From Deltaproteobacteria bacterium (GTDB lineage: Bacteria > Desulfobacterota > Binatia > UBA9968), in contig VBLN01000082.1 in the NCBI GenBank assembly GCA_005878685.1, forward strand, positions 1 through 19,355: a DNA stretch of 19,355 bases. Direction: 5' to 3'. Below the pieces are notes generated by a model. It was not told the origin of the DNA. It did not search any database and was given only the letters and a program-made list of their open reading frames with translations. How positions within the stretch are numbered: position 1 is the first letter of the stretch; each line of letters begins with the position of its first letter. The position numbers were made by a program, and so were the translations under genes. Shown here piece after piece: positions 6,903 to 14,890 of the stretch.

Positions 6903-8888
6903 ATGTCTCTTAAAGAGCTCATCATCGGTAAACCCAAAGATCCCCTCGATCCTAGAGTCTTTCATCAAATCTCTCTCGTCGCCTTCCTGGCCTGGGTAGG
7001 CCTTGGCGCGGACGGATTGAGCTCATCGGCGTACGGGCCGGAAGAGGCCTATCTGGCTTTGGGAGAACACTTTTTCCTTGCCCTACCCCTAGCCATTCTG
7101 ATGGCCACAACGGTCTTTGTCATATCCGCAAGCTATAGTCACATCATCGAGCTATTCCCCACGGGCGGGGGAGGTTACCTAGTCGCTACCAAACTCTTGG
7201 GTCCAAGAGTGGGGCTGACTTCCGGCTGTGCCCTGATTGTGGACTACATGCTAACGATTACTATTTCTGTCGCGAGCGCGGGGGATCAGATTTTCAGCTT
7301 CCTGCCCATTTCGCTACATGGGGCCAAGCTGGCGACGGAATTCGCGCTGATTTTTTTTCTGATCTACCTTAATCTCCGCGGCACTAAAGAGTCGGTGCTC
7401 TTTTTGCTGCCGATTTTTCTCCTGTTTGTCCTGGCCCACCTTTTTGCTATCGGCGTGGGGGTCATCCCAAAGGCCCCGGATATTCCAGTACTGGCCTCTA
7501 CAACCTACGGCAAGACTGTCGGGGATATTCAAGGCCTGGGGTTGTGGACGACGCTTTTTATCGTTCTCCATGCCTACAGTCTTGGCGGGGGTACCTACAC
7601 GGGCATCGAGGCGGTCAGCAATGGGCTTCAGGTTCTCCGGGAGCCCAGAGTGGAGACCGGGAAGCGGACGATGCTTTATATGGCTATCTCGCTCGCCTTC
7701 ACGGCAAGCGGGCTGCTGCTTTCTTACTTGCTAAACCAGGTCGCCCCGGAGACGGGCAAAACTTTGAACGCCAGTCTGTTTGCAAAAGTCTATGAAAGCT
7801 TCTTCTCGCCCGATTTAGCTTATATGTTGATGGTGGTCACCCTTGTCACCGAGGCGGCTATCCTGCTAGTCGCTGCACAGACTGGATTTATCGATGGCCC
7901 GAGGGTCCTTTCCAACATGGCGGTAGACTCGTGGGTGCCGCATCGCTTCTCTCATTTGAGTGACCACCTAGTGACTCAATACGGCGTCTGGTTCATGGGG
8001 CTTGCCTCTCTCGCCTTTCTCCTTTACACCGGCGGCGACGTAAGGCTACTGGTTGTCATGTACAGCATCAATGTCTTTTTGACTTTCAGCCTCTCCCAGC
8101 TGGGCATGTGCCGCCATTGGTGGGAGGTGAGAAAGAACGAAACGCGTTGGCTACGCAAGCTCCTTGTGAATGGCCTCGGTTTGTCGTTCACGGGGATCAT
8201 TCTCGTCGTCACTGTCGTCATCAAGTTCGCCGAGGGAGGTTGGGTGACGCTCCTCGTGACGTCGGGCTTCATTCTGCTCTGCTATATAGTTCGATCGCAT
8301 TACGATCAGGTGCGAGGCGCGCTGAAGAGCCTTAATGAAACTTTGATGAACATTCCCTTTCGACCGGACCTGAAGAATCCGGTGCCGGCTAAGGATCCAG
8401 CTGCTCCAACTGCAGTCCTCATTGTGAGGGATTTTGATGGGCTCGCGATTCATTCCCTGCTCAACATCGGCCGACTCTTTCCCAACCACTTCAAGAATGT
8501 CGTCTTTGTCTCAATCGGATTAATTGACTCCGGTCGATTTAAGGGACTTAGCGAGATAGAGAATTTACGCCACGCAAAGGAAGAGGACCTTAAAAGCTTC
8601 GTGGAGTTTGCTAACTGCCTGGGCTGGTACGCGGAGTATCGTTATTCCCTGGCGATTGATCTTATCGAAGAACTGGAAAAAATCTGCAAGTCTGTGGTCA
8701 AAGACTTTCCCAAGGCGGTCTTTTTTGCCGGGAAGCTAGTTTTTGAACAGGAGAATTTTCTTACTCGTTTACTTCACAACCATACGCCCTTTACCTTGGA
8801 GCAGCGGCTTCAGTTTGAGGGCCTAGAAATGATGATTCTGCCGATCCGTGTCTTTACCTCTGTGGGTACGCAGCCCTCGCCAGCCTAG
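6903..8888 (+). CDS. KimA-like APC-superfamily potassium transporter
   Basis: This 661-residue protein has about 12 membrane segments (to ~residue 460) followed by a cytoplasmic domain of ~180 residues. It resembles Bacillus KimA (YdaO) of the KUP/APC group, a proton-coupled K+ importer. Matching stretches are ADGLSSSAYGPEE, FPTGGGGYLV, VDYMLTITISV, GTYTGIEAVSN, LSQLGMCRHW, and the C-terminal LLHNHTPF. Residues reported to coordinate K+ in KimA (Asp36, Tyr43, Thr121, Ser125, Thr230) appear conserved as Asp37, Tyr44, Thr118, Ser122 and the Thr of YTGIE. K+ transport is inferred from this; an amino-acid permease role is the alternative. It starts 2 bases after the preceding stop and is the last gene of the purM operon. 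No c-di-AMP riboswitch fits before it. Confidence 0.82.
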   Translation: MSLKELIIGKPKDPLDPRVFHQISLVAFLAWVGLGADGLSSSAYGPEEAYLALGEHFFLALPLAILMATTVFVISASYSHIIELFPTGGGGYLVATKLLGPRVGLTSGCALIVDYMLTITISVASAGDQIFSFLPISLHGAKLATEFALIFFLIYLNLRGTKESVLFLLPIFLLFVLAHLFAIGVGVIPKAPDIPVLASTTYGKTVGDIQGLGLWTTLFIVLHAYSLGGGTYTGIEAVSNGLQVLREPRVETGKRTMLYMAISLAFTASGLLLSYLLNQVAPETGKTLNASLFAKVYESFFSPDLAYMLMVVTLVTEAAILLVAAQTGFIDGPRVLSNMAVDSWVPHRFSHLSDHLVTQYGVWFMGLASLAFLLYTGGDVRLLVVMYSINVFLTFSLSQLGMCRHWWEVRKNETRWLRKLLVNGLGLSFTGIILVVTVVIKFAEGGWVTLLVTSGFILLCYIVRSHYDQVRGALKSLNETLMNIPFRPDLKNPVPAKDPAAPTAVLIVRDFDGLAIHSLLNIGRLFPNHFKNVVFVSIGLIDSGRFKGLSEIENLRHAKEEDLKSFVEFANCLGWYAEYRYSLAIDLIEELEKICKSVVKDFPKAVFFAGKLVFEQENFLTRLLHNHTPFTLEQRLQFEGLEMMILPIRVFTSVGTQPSPA

Positions 8889-8891
8889 GTG

Positions 8892-8907
8892 TTGATCCGC
8901 AGATCAA
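8892..8907. other. Short hairpin between convergent genes
   Basis: TTGATC and GATCAA form a perfect 6-base-pair stem with a CGCA loop, 4 bases after the transporter stop. There is no T-run on either side, so intrinsic termination is only a possibility. The gap between the two genes is 41 bases. Confidence 0.3.
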
Positions 8908-8929
8908 TTGGATATAGCTGAAGCTGAAG

Positions 8930-10249
8930 CTAGGTCAGATAACGGATTAAGAGCGTTCCCAGCCCTAGGAAGATCAGAAAGCCCATGAAATCGGTGAGCA
9001 TCGTGTCGAATACTCCGGCGACGGTCGCCGGGTCAAAGCCGAGCTTTCGCAGCGCCGTCGGCACTAAGACCCCTCCGGTGGCCGCCACAAGCATGTTGAG
9101 AAACATGGCCAATCCCGCCACGAGCCCCAGCGTCGGGTTGCCTTTCCATAACCACGCCACGATTCCCAGCACCGATCCGAATATCGTGCCTTTGATCAAT
9201 CCCAACCCCCATTCCTTGCGCAACAGTTGAAATAGGTTGGAGGAGCTGATCTCACCGAGCGCCATCGAGCGGACGACTACGGTCGCTGTCTGAATCCCGG
9301 CGTTGCCCGCCTGTCCCGCGATAATCGGCATGAAGATCGCCAGCGAAGGCACCGCCCCGATAGTATGCTCAAAGGCGCTGATCACGGAGGCGGCAGCGAA
9401 AGCCCACAACATGTTGAAGCCGAGCCACGGCACTCTTCGTGCCGCCGATTCCCGGAGCGGGCTGAACGCCCGTTCTTTGATGCCGACTCCGGCCATCTTG
9501 TACATGTCCTCTGTGGTCTCGTCAGCGATAACGTCGATGACGTCGTCCACGGTGATCATGCCCACGAGGAGGAGGTCGTATTTGGAGACCAATCGGGCCG
9601 CTTCTTCCTGATCGATGGAAACCTCAGCGCGGATAGGATCGGCGATCATGATTTCGTCTAAGGTACGGTCCGGAGCGGTGATGACGAGATTGCGGATGGG
9701 AACCACGCCAATGAGTTTCCCGGCTTCATCGACCACGTAAAGATAGAAAAAGGTCTCTAGCTCTCCCCGCTCGCGAATTTTGTCGATGGCGCCTTGCGCC
9801 GTCGTTTTCGGCAGCAGGGCGAGGAACTCAGTGGTCATGATTCTGCCGACGGTTCCTTCCGGATAGCCGATGAGCCGCTGCACCCTCTCCCTGCGCTCGG
9901 GGTCGACAAGCGCCAGGACCCGCTCCCTTCTCTCTTCGGCCAAGCTGTCGATGATCGTCACCGCATCATCCGGATCGGCGCGCGCAATCACGCGGGCCAC
10001 TTTGTCATCCTCAATCATAGCCAGGATATCCGGCAGCTCGTCCGGAGGAAGCTCCTTGAGGGTTTTGGCGACTCGACGCACAGAGGAGAGGACGTCGAAA
10101 AGCCGGCGCACTTCATTCGGGTCGAGATTCTTAAAAAGGAGGGCGATGTCAGCCGGATGCGTCTTGGCGATCAACCTAAGGACGCGATCCGGCGTGGCGG
10201 TTCGGATCAACTCCCGTGCGGTCTCGTGGTCAAACGGAGGGGATTTCAT
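8930..10249 (-). CDS. mgtE: MgtE-type magnesium transporter with shortened CBS2 domain
   Basis: MgtE is a homodimeric Mg2+ channel gated by cytoplasmic Mg2+ sensing. The order is normal: an N-terminal helical domain (~1-130, with HPADIALLFKNLDP and EDDKVARVIARADPDDA), CBS1 (~135-200, with TVGRIMTTEF and VVDEAGKLIGVV), CBS2 (~200-245), a connecting region (TTEDMYKMAGVG), and five membrane helices (~275-439). The pore segments MPIIAGQAGNAGIQT and FDTMLTDFMGFLIF, including the conserved Asp, are kept. CBS2 runs SKYDLL directly into LVGMITVDDVIDVI at residues ~223-236, whereas relatives have about 10 residues (pattern x-PVVDExx-x) between them. The reading frame is preserved. At 439 residues it is slightly short for the family (~450). 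The gene converges with the KimA-like gene and diverges from the protease gene. Confidence 0.93.
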   Translation of the reverse strand: MKSPPFDHETARELIRTATPDRVLRLIAKTHPADIALLFKNLDPNEVRRLFDVLSSVRRVAKTLKELPPDELPDILAMIEDDKVARVIARADPDDAVTIIDSLAEERRERVLALVDPERRERVQRLIGYPEGTVGRIMTTEFLALLPKTTAQGAIDKIRERGELETFFYLYVVDEAGKLIGVVPIRNLVITAPDRTLDEIMIADPIRAEVSIDQEEAARLVSKYDLLLVGMITVDDVIDVIADETTEDMYKMAGVGIKERAFSPLRESAARRVPWLGFNMLWAFAAASVISAFEHTIGAVPSLAIFMPIIAGQAGNAGIQTATVVVRSMALGEISSSNLFQLLRKEWGLGLIKGTIFGSVLGIVAWLWKGNPTLGLVAGLAMFLNMLVAATGGVLVPTALRKLGFDPATVAGVFDTMLTDFMGFLIFLGLGTLLIRYLT

Positions 10250-10280
10250 AAATCTTTACAGAACCTTCGAGTCTTTGTCC

Positions 10281-10309
10281 TTTCTAACCGGTGGCATGAC
10301 AATTTGCAA
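10281..10309 (-). promoter_or_regulatory. Weak candidate promoter for mgtE
   Basis: On the minus strand TTGCAA (10304-10309) and TAGAAA (10281-10286) are 17 bases apart, each matching the consensus at 4 of 6 positions. The implied leader is about 25-30 bases. I see no M-box-like structure in the 155-base divergent gap. Confidence 0.22.
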
Positions 10310-10391
10310 TCTATTTGGCGTGCCCGCCATGGCATTTAAAAGTCAGGCTAAAGTCTGATATGTTGATTTAGGCCGCTTTGCCTTCAAGACT

Positions 10392-10397
10392 AGGAGG
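10392..10397 (+). promoter_or_regulatory. Strong Shine-Dalgarno fixing the DegP-like start
   Basis: AGGAGG lies 7 bases before the ATG at 10405. It selects that start over the in-frame ATG at 10378. Confidence 0.8.
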
Positions 10398-10404
10398 AGT
10401 TGCG

Positions 10405-11850
10405 ATGTCTAAGAATAGGTATTCGGCGACCGCTTTGGCGCTGGCAGTCATCGGCTCATTTTTTTTAGGGGCGCTTTTTTCACGTGTTCCCGTCATCCCC
10501 CCGGTGATGGCCACTTCTGCGCTTCCAGGCGAAGGGAGCCCCTCCTCCTTTTCCTCCGCTGCCAGAAAGACCATGCCGGTGGTCGTCAATGTCTCCACGA
10601 CTCAAAAGAGCTCCCGTACCAGCTCAGCGGGACCTTTCGGTGCTTTGGATCCTTTTGAAGAGTTTTTCAATCGGTTCTTTGGCGATACCCAGAGAGAAAT
10701 TCCCCAGCGAAGCTTGGGCTCTGGCATCCTGATTAGTAAGGACGGCGAAATCATTACCAACTATCATGTGGTGCGAAACGCCGATGTGATCAAGGTGAAG
10801 CTTTCGGACAATACGGAAGATGAGGCGCGCGTCATCGGAAAGGACGAAAGGACCGATCTCGCGCTGATCAAGTTGAAAAAAGGAGCCACGCAGCTGCCGG
10901 TAGCGAAATTAGGAACCTCAGCCAACCTCGATGTCGGCGATTGGGTCATGGCGATCGGCAATCCTTTCGGCCTGGAGCTTACGGTTACGGCCGGGATTGT
11001 GAGCGCTAAGGGAAGGGTGATCGGGACCGGCCCCTATGACAACTTCATCCAGACCGACGCCTCTATCAATCCAGGGAACAGCGGCGGCCCCCTCATCAAT
11101 ATGCAGGGGGAGGTGGTAGGGGTGAACACAGCCATCTTCAGTCAAAACGGTGGCAACATAGGGATCGGATTTGCGATCCCGATCGATCTGGCAAAAAAGG
11201 TCGTGGATCAACTTAGAAAGAATGGGCGCGTGGTGCGCGGATGGTTGGGCGTGCGCGTCCAGGAGGCATCGACGCAAGTGGCGGCCTCTCTTGGAACGCG
11301 ACGGCCAGGAGCGGTGGCGCAGGTCACGGAAGTGACGGAGGATAGCCCGGCCGCGGAGGCTGGCATCAAGCCTGGAGATCTCATCCTGGAGTTCAACGGG
11401 AAACCTTTGCCAAAGAGCCAGGATCTACGCTCCTGGGTCGCAGAGACTCCTCCGGGACAGAAGGTGACGCTCAGGACCTTCCGGGAGAAGACCGAGCGGA
11501 ATATTACGGTGAAGATCGGCGAACTTGCCGATGAGACTGAAACGCTCTCCCAGGCGGAAGGCAAAGATATCGACATCGGTGTTAAAGTGCAGAAGGTGAC
11601 GCCTGAAATCGCGCGGCGCCAAGGACTCGGCTCGGCCAAGGGGGTCATCGTTACGGAGGTTCAACCTGGCAGTCTGGCAGATCAAGCGGGGATTGGCACT
11701 GGAGATGTGATTCGTGAAGTCAACCAGCGTCCGGTGAATACGGTCAAAGATTTTGAGCAGTCGCTGCGGCAGAGGAGGGGCGATCGGATTTTGCTTCTTG
11801 TGCAGAGAGGAGATAACGCAGTATTTTTTGCCTTGAGGAAAAAAGGTTAA
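10405..11850 (+). CDS. degP: Do/HtrA-like periplasmic serine protease
   Basis: This 481-residue protein is a DegP/DegQ-type envelope protease-chaperone. Residues ~8-32 form a signal peptide or signal anchor (ALALAVIGSFFLGALF). The trypsin-like domain carries the full triad: His121 in ITNYHVV, Asp151 in ERTDLALIK and Ser226 in NPGNSGGPL. Two PDZ domains follow, PDZ1 from RGWLGVRVQEAS (~275) and PDZ2 from IDIGVKVQKVTPEI (~388), which bind exposed C-termini and drive oligomerisation. Length and order match the family, with no lesion visible. Start choice rests on AGGAGG 7 bases upstream. DegP is often under envelope-stress control, but I found no convincing sigmaE-type promoter in the gap shared with mgtE. 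DegQ or a MucD-like name is equally possible. Confidence 0.95.
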   Translation: MSKNRYSATALALAVIGSFFLGALFSRVPVIPPVMATSALPGEGSPSSFSSAARKTMPVVVNVSTTQKSSRTSSAGPFGALDPFEEFFNRFFGDTQREIPQRSLGSGILISKDGEIITNYHVVRNADVIKVKLSDNTEDEARVIGKDERTDLALIKLKKGATQLPVAKLGTSANLDVGDWVMAIGNPFGLELTVTAGIVSAKGRVIGTGPYDNFIQTDASINPGNSGGPLINMQGEVVGVNTAIFSQNGGNIGIGFAIPIDLAKKVVDQLRKNGRVVRGWLGVRVQEASTQVAASLGTRRPGAVAQVTEVTEDSPAAEAGIKPGDLILEFNGKPLPKSQDLRSWVAETPPGQKVTLRTFREKTERNITVKIGELADETETLSQAEGKDIDIGVKVQKVTPEIARRQGLGSAKGVIVTEVQPGSLADQAGIGTGDVIREVNQRPVNTVKDFEQSLRQRRGDRILLLVQRGDNAVFFALRKKG

Positions 11851-11857
11851 TCGGACA

Positions 11858-11920
11858 AGCTTTCAGCGGTCAGCTTTCAGCCCAGATCCGAGCCTGATAG
11901 CTGATGGCTGAGTGCTGAAC
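11858..11920. repeat. Heptamer-repeat palindrome (REP/MITE-like)
   Basis: The left arm (11858-11881) is made of TCAGCNN heptamers (TTTCAGC GGTCAGC TTTCAGC) and the right arm (11894-11920) of the complementary GCTGANN heptamers (CTGATA, GCTGATG, GCTGAGT, GCTGAAC). The arms can fold into an imperfect ~24-base-pair hairpin around a ~12-base centre. It fills the 91-base gap between the protease gene and tatA and ends 12 bases before the tatA Shine-Dalgarno. It resembles intergenic repetitive hairpins seen in many copies in some genomes; only one copy is in this window. Confidence 0.7.
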
Positions 11921-11941
11921 GCGTTCAAGCAAGGAGGGCCT

Positions 11942-12139
11942 ATGTTCGGACTCGGCTTTCAAGAGCTATTGATCATTCTGATTATCGCCCTGGTGATCTT
12001 CGGACCAGGAAAGCTCCCACAGATCGGGAGCGGGTTGGGTAAGGCGATCCGTGATTTCAAGAAGGGCGTGAGCGGCGAAGACCCGGAGGATAAAGAGGAA
12101 AAAACGAAAAAGGACGATTCCAAAGAACTCCCGCGTTAA
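11942..12139 (+). CDS. tatA: Sec-independent translocase subunit TatA/TatE
   Basis: TatA forms the variable-size membrane pore that exports folded proteins with twin-arginine signals. The 65-residue protein shows the classic layout: a short periplasmic N-terminus (MFGLGFQE), one membrane helix (~8-22, LLIILIIALVIF), the FGPGKLPQIG hinge, an amphipathic helix (SGLGKAIRDFKKG), and a charged, lysine-rich acidic tail. AGGAGG at 11932-11937 fixes this start. No tatB or tatC is nearby, so the rest of the translocase must be encoded elsewhere. It lies between the protease gene and mlaE in the same orientation, 17 bases before mlaE. Confidence 0.95.
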   Translation: MFGLGFQELLIILIIALVIFGPGKLPQIGSGLGKAIRDFKKGVSGEDPEDKEEKTKKDDSKELPR

Positions 12140-12156
12140 GATCCCGGAAAGCGCGC

Positions 12157-12942
12157 ATGAAGGAACTTACGCAAAAACGGAGCTTCGAGAGTTTCTTGCC
12201 GATTGCGGCGAGCAGCGAGTATCTGGGAGGAATCGGTTTTTTGCTGTACGAGATTCTGCGCTGCCTGCGCAGGCGGTGGGAGGGTCGGCTGATCCTAACC
12301 CAGATGGAACAAGTGGGAGTTCGTTCGCTCGCTATCGTGACGCTTACCGCGGTCTTTACCGGAATGGTCCTTGCCCTGCAAATGGGAAGTTGGCTCACCC
12401 GCTTTGGGGCCAGACCCTATGGAGGCAGAGTCTTGGCTCTCTCCATGCTTCGGGAGATGGGTCCCGTGCTGACCGCTCTGATGATAGGAGGAAGGGTGGG
12501 AGCTGGAATTACGGCAGAGCTGGGCTCCATGAAGGTCACGGAGCAGATCGATGCCATGCGTTCCCTGGGGGTCAATCCGATCCAGAAACTGGTTTTCCCC
12601 CGCGTGATCGCGCTGGTCGTCATGCTTCCCTTGCTGACCATTGTGGCCGATTTTGTGGGAATTGTTGGAGGCATGTTCATCACCGTGATGGAGCACGGTA
12701 TCAGCGGAAGCTTTTACTTGAACTCGATCATTCAGTTCATCCGATTCCAAGATGTCTATAGCGGCTTGGGAAAGACCTTCTTCTTTGGATTCTTTATCGC
12801 GGTCATCGCTTGTTACAATGGCCTGGAAGTGAGCGGTGGAGCCGATGGAGTGGGCCGGGCGACCACACAGACCGTCGTGATGACCTCCATCACCATTCTG
12901 ATATCGGATTTTTTTCTCACCAAGTTTTTTCTCCAGCTCTAG
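12157..12942 (+). CDS. mlaE: MlaE-family ABC transporter permease (YrbE/Ttg2B)
   Basis: MlaE is the inner-membrane permease of the MCE-type phospholipid transporter that moves lipids between the inner and outer membranes. The 261-residue protein covers the whole MlaE domain: an N-terminal interfacial helix, then RSLAIVTLTAVFTGMVLALQ, REMGPVLTALMIGGRVGAG, the EQIDAMRSLGVNPI loop that contacts the ATPase, LVFPRVIALVVMLPLLT and a C-terminal GVGRATTQTVVMTSI. It is followed after 2 bases by the ATPase and then by the MCE protein, the standard mlaE-mlaF-mlaD order with E and F swapped relative to E. coli mlaFED. Confidence 0.95.
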   Translation: MKELTQKRSFESFLPIAASSEYLGGIGFLLYEILRCLRRRWEGRLILTQMEQVGVRSLAIVTLTAVFTGMVLALQMGSWLTRFGARPYGGRVLALSMLREMGPVLTALMIGGRVGAGITAELGSMKVTEQIDAMRSLGVNPIQKLVFPRVIALVVMLPLLTIVADFVGIVGGMFITVMEHGISGSFYLNSIIQFIRFQDVYSGLGKTFFFGFFIAVIACYNGLEVSGGADGVGRATTQTVVMTSITILISDFFLTKFFLQL

Positions 12943-12944
12943 CT

Positions 12945-13682
12945 ATGGAAAGGGCCAGATTCATCGAGTGTCGCAACCTGTATAAGTCCTTTGGCGCAAA
13001 GCCGGTGCTCCAGGGAATTAATCTCACAGTCGAGCAAGGGGAGACGATGATGATCCTGGGTGGCAGCGGCTCCGGCAAGACCGTTCTCCTGAAGCACATG
13101 AATGGGCTGATGAGTCCGGACTCGGGAGAGGTTTTTCTGGAAGGATTGGAAATATCGCGCCTGGAAGAGGATGAGCTTGAAGAGGCAAGAAAAAAGGTGG
13201 CGATGGTTTTTCAGGGAAGCGCTCTCTTTGACTCCCTGACGGTTTCGGAGAATGTCGCCTATCCGCTCGAAGAACACACGGATGGGTCGCCGGGCGAGAT
13301 CCGGGACCGAGTAAGAGAAGTTCTTTCTCTGGTCGGTTTGGACGGCGCTGGAGAGCTCTATCCCGCAGAGTTGAGCGGTGGGATGAAAAAGCGGGCGGCG
13401 CTTGCGCGTGCCTTGGCGCTGAATCCCAAGGGACTTCTCTATGATGAGCCGACCACAGGTCTGGACACGGTGATGACTCAGCGCATCAACCGGTTGATCC
13501 GCGACCTCCAGGAAAGATTGGGAGTAACCTCAGTCGTGGTGACCCACGACCTGGAAAGCGCCTTTGCAGTGGCGGATCGTCTCGCGTTTCTCACGGCAGG
13601 GCAGATCGGAATTGTCGGGACCAGAGATGAGATTAGAGCGTCCGCGGATATTAATCTCCACGAGTTTCTTTCCCCCGGATAA
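12945..13682 (+). CDS. mlaF: MlaF-family ABC transporter ATPase (Ttg2A)
   Basis: This is the ATPase that powers the MlaE permease. The 245-residue protein has all ABC motifs: Walker A GGSGSGKT (39-46), the Q-loop VFQGSALFDSLTV (~88-100), the signature LSGGMKKRAALARAL (143-), Walker B LLYDEPTTGLD (164-), and the switch His201 in VTHD. FDSLTV and LSGGMKKR are typical of the Mla group. I chose the ATG at 12945, 2 bases after the mlaE stop. The in-frame codons upstream only shadow mlaE. The MCE gene follows after 9 bases. No separate mlaB STAS-domain gene is seen. Confidence 0.95.
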   Translation: MERARFIECRNLYKSFGAKPVLQGINLTVEQGETMMILGGSGSGKTVLLKHMNGLMSPDSGEVFLEGLEISRLEEDELEEARKKVAMVFQGSALFDSLTVSENVAYPLEEHTDGSPGEIRDRVREVLSLVGLDGAGELYPAELSGGMKKRAALARALALNPKGLLYDEPTTGLDTVMTQRINRLIRDLQERLGVTSVVVTHDLESAFAVADRLAFLTAGQIGIVGTRDEIRASADINLHEFLSPG

Positions 13683-13691
13683 GCGATTCCT

Positions 13692-14876
13692 ATGAAGCCC
13701 AATCTAGCGCTGCAAATCAGGATCGGCCTGCTCATCCTGGTTGCGCTCACGATCCTAACAACCACCATCTTTCTGATGGGAAAGGAGAGACGACTCTTCG
13801 AAAGGAGGGTTCCGTTCGAAATCCACTTTTCCCGCACGGTCGGCCTCAGGGAGGGATCTCCCGTCAGCCTTGCCGGCGTCACCGTAGGTGCGGTCGAGAG
13901 TCTCTCCTTCCCTTCTAACCTTCAGGAGCACTACATTGTCGTTCGGATCAATGTTGTCGGACAGGCCGCCTCTCGCATACGCAAAGACACGGTGGCGCGG
14001 ATTCGCACTTTGGGTCTGTTGGGAGACAAGTTCATTGAACTATCAGGTGGCAGCGCCCAGAGCGGCCCCTTGGCTTCAGGGAGTTTGGTTTCCTCCATTG
14101 ACCCGGTGGATTATGAAATGCTGTTGGGTGAGGGGAGAGACGTGGTCACCAATGTGATCGAGGCCACCAGCTCCCTCAGCACTATCCTCAAGTCGATCGA
14201 GGAAGGCAAGGGCTTATTGGGGCAGGCCGTTTCTTCGGAACAGGAAGGCAAATGGGCCGAGACGGCGGATAATCTCCGCGTTGCCTCCGCCTCCTTGAAG
14301 AATATTCTGCGGTCGGTCGAGAAGGGTGAAGGGGCCCTTGGGCAATTGATTCGCAACCGGGAAGCGGGAGAGGCGATGATGACGGATCTCAGGACTAGCT
14401 TGAGTCAGCTGCGCAAAGTGACCGACTCTCTGCAAAAGACCACGGAGAAAATCGAGAAGGGAGAGGGGACCCTCGGCACGCTGGTTCAAGACCCCCAAGC
14501 CGGCAAGGAGATCCTCGCCAGCTTGCGTCGCTCTACTGCGAGTCTCGAGGCGGTGACTCGCCAACTCAGGGACGGTGGGGGAGTCTTTCAGAGGTTGATC
14601 ACCGATAAACCTTACGCCGATCGGCTGCTGGGAAATCTGGAGCGGACCACACGGGACCTAGCCGGGATTACTGGGAAGATCGAGAGAGGCGAGGGGACTA
14701 TTGGCGCGCTAGTGAACGACCCTGAACTTTATAAGAACACTAAAGAGCTTGTAGGGAACGCCAAGGGCAGTTGGCTGCTCTCCCTTTATCGCTTTTTCCA
14801 TAACTTGACGGGCTCAAGAGAGTCCTCCTCTCCTGGCGAGAGAGCCCCGCAAGACGCCAACAAAGGGACCGACTAA
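13692..14876 (+). CDS. mlaD: MCE-family (MlaD-like) lipid-binding protein with extended C-terminus
   Basis: The protein is anchored in the inner membrane by one N-terminal helix (~11-30) and carries one MCE domain (~40-120: VPFEIHFSRTVGLREGSPVS followed by LAGVTVGAV, and RIRTLGLLGDKFIEL). At 394 residues it is about twice the length of E. coli MlaD (183). The added part is largely helical and contains a repeated motif, (I/V)E-x-G-(K/E)-G-x-(L/I)-G, at about residues 169, 209, 254 and 330, spaced by predicted coiled-coil stretches. This architecture occurs in longer bacterial MCE proteins, where the helices can build a needle or tube across the periplasm. The C-terminal ~25 residues are polar and low complexity. 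It is the last gene of tatA-mlaE-mlaF-mlaD. Confidence 0.93.
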   Translation: MKPNLALQIRIGLLILVALTILTTTIFLMGKERRLFERRVPFEIHFSRTVGLREGSPVSLAGVTVGAVESLSFPSNLQEHYIVVRINVVGQAASRIRKDTVARIRTLGLLGDKFIELSGGSAQSGPLASGSLVSSIDPVDYEMLLGEGRDVVTNVIEATSSLSTILKSIEEGKGLLGQAVSSEQEGKWAETADNLRVASASLKNILRSVEKGEGALGQLIRNREAGEAMMTDLRTSLSQLRKVTDSLQKTTEKIEKGEGTLGTLVQDPQAGKEILASLRRSTASLEAVTRQLRDGGGVFQRLITDKPYADRLLGNLERTTRDLAGITGKIERGEGTIGALVNDPELYKNTKELVGNAKGSWLLSLYRFFHNLTGSRESSSPGERAPQDANKGTD

Positions 14877-14890
14877 ATCGTTGCTAACCC

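Noticed and set aside
8915..8932. AGCTGA-AGCTGA-AGCTA short tandem repeat at the end of mgtE
   Set aside because: It has fewer than three full 6-base units and no partner arm, unlike the real heptamer hairpin at 11858-11920.
9794..10339. Plus-strand open frames of 160-180 codons opposite mgtE
   Set aside because: They are antisense to a clear MgtE N-terminal domain, low in hydrophobic pattern, and have no domain or ribosome binding site.
10250..10404. Possible Mg2+-responsive leader or sigmaE promoter in the mgtE/degP divergent gap
   Set aside because: I found no M-box-like stem set and no GGAACTT-TCAAA pair at the right spacing. Only a weak sigma70-like match remains.
10918..11685. Minus-strand frames opposite the DegP-like gene
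   Set aside because: They are antisense shadows of conserved trypsin and PDZ motifs with no family resemblance.
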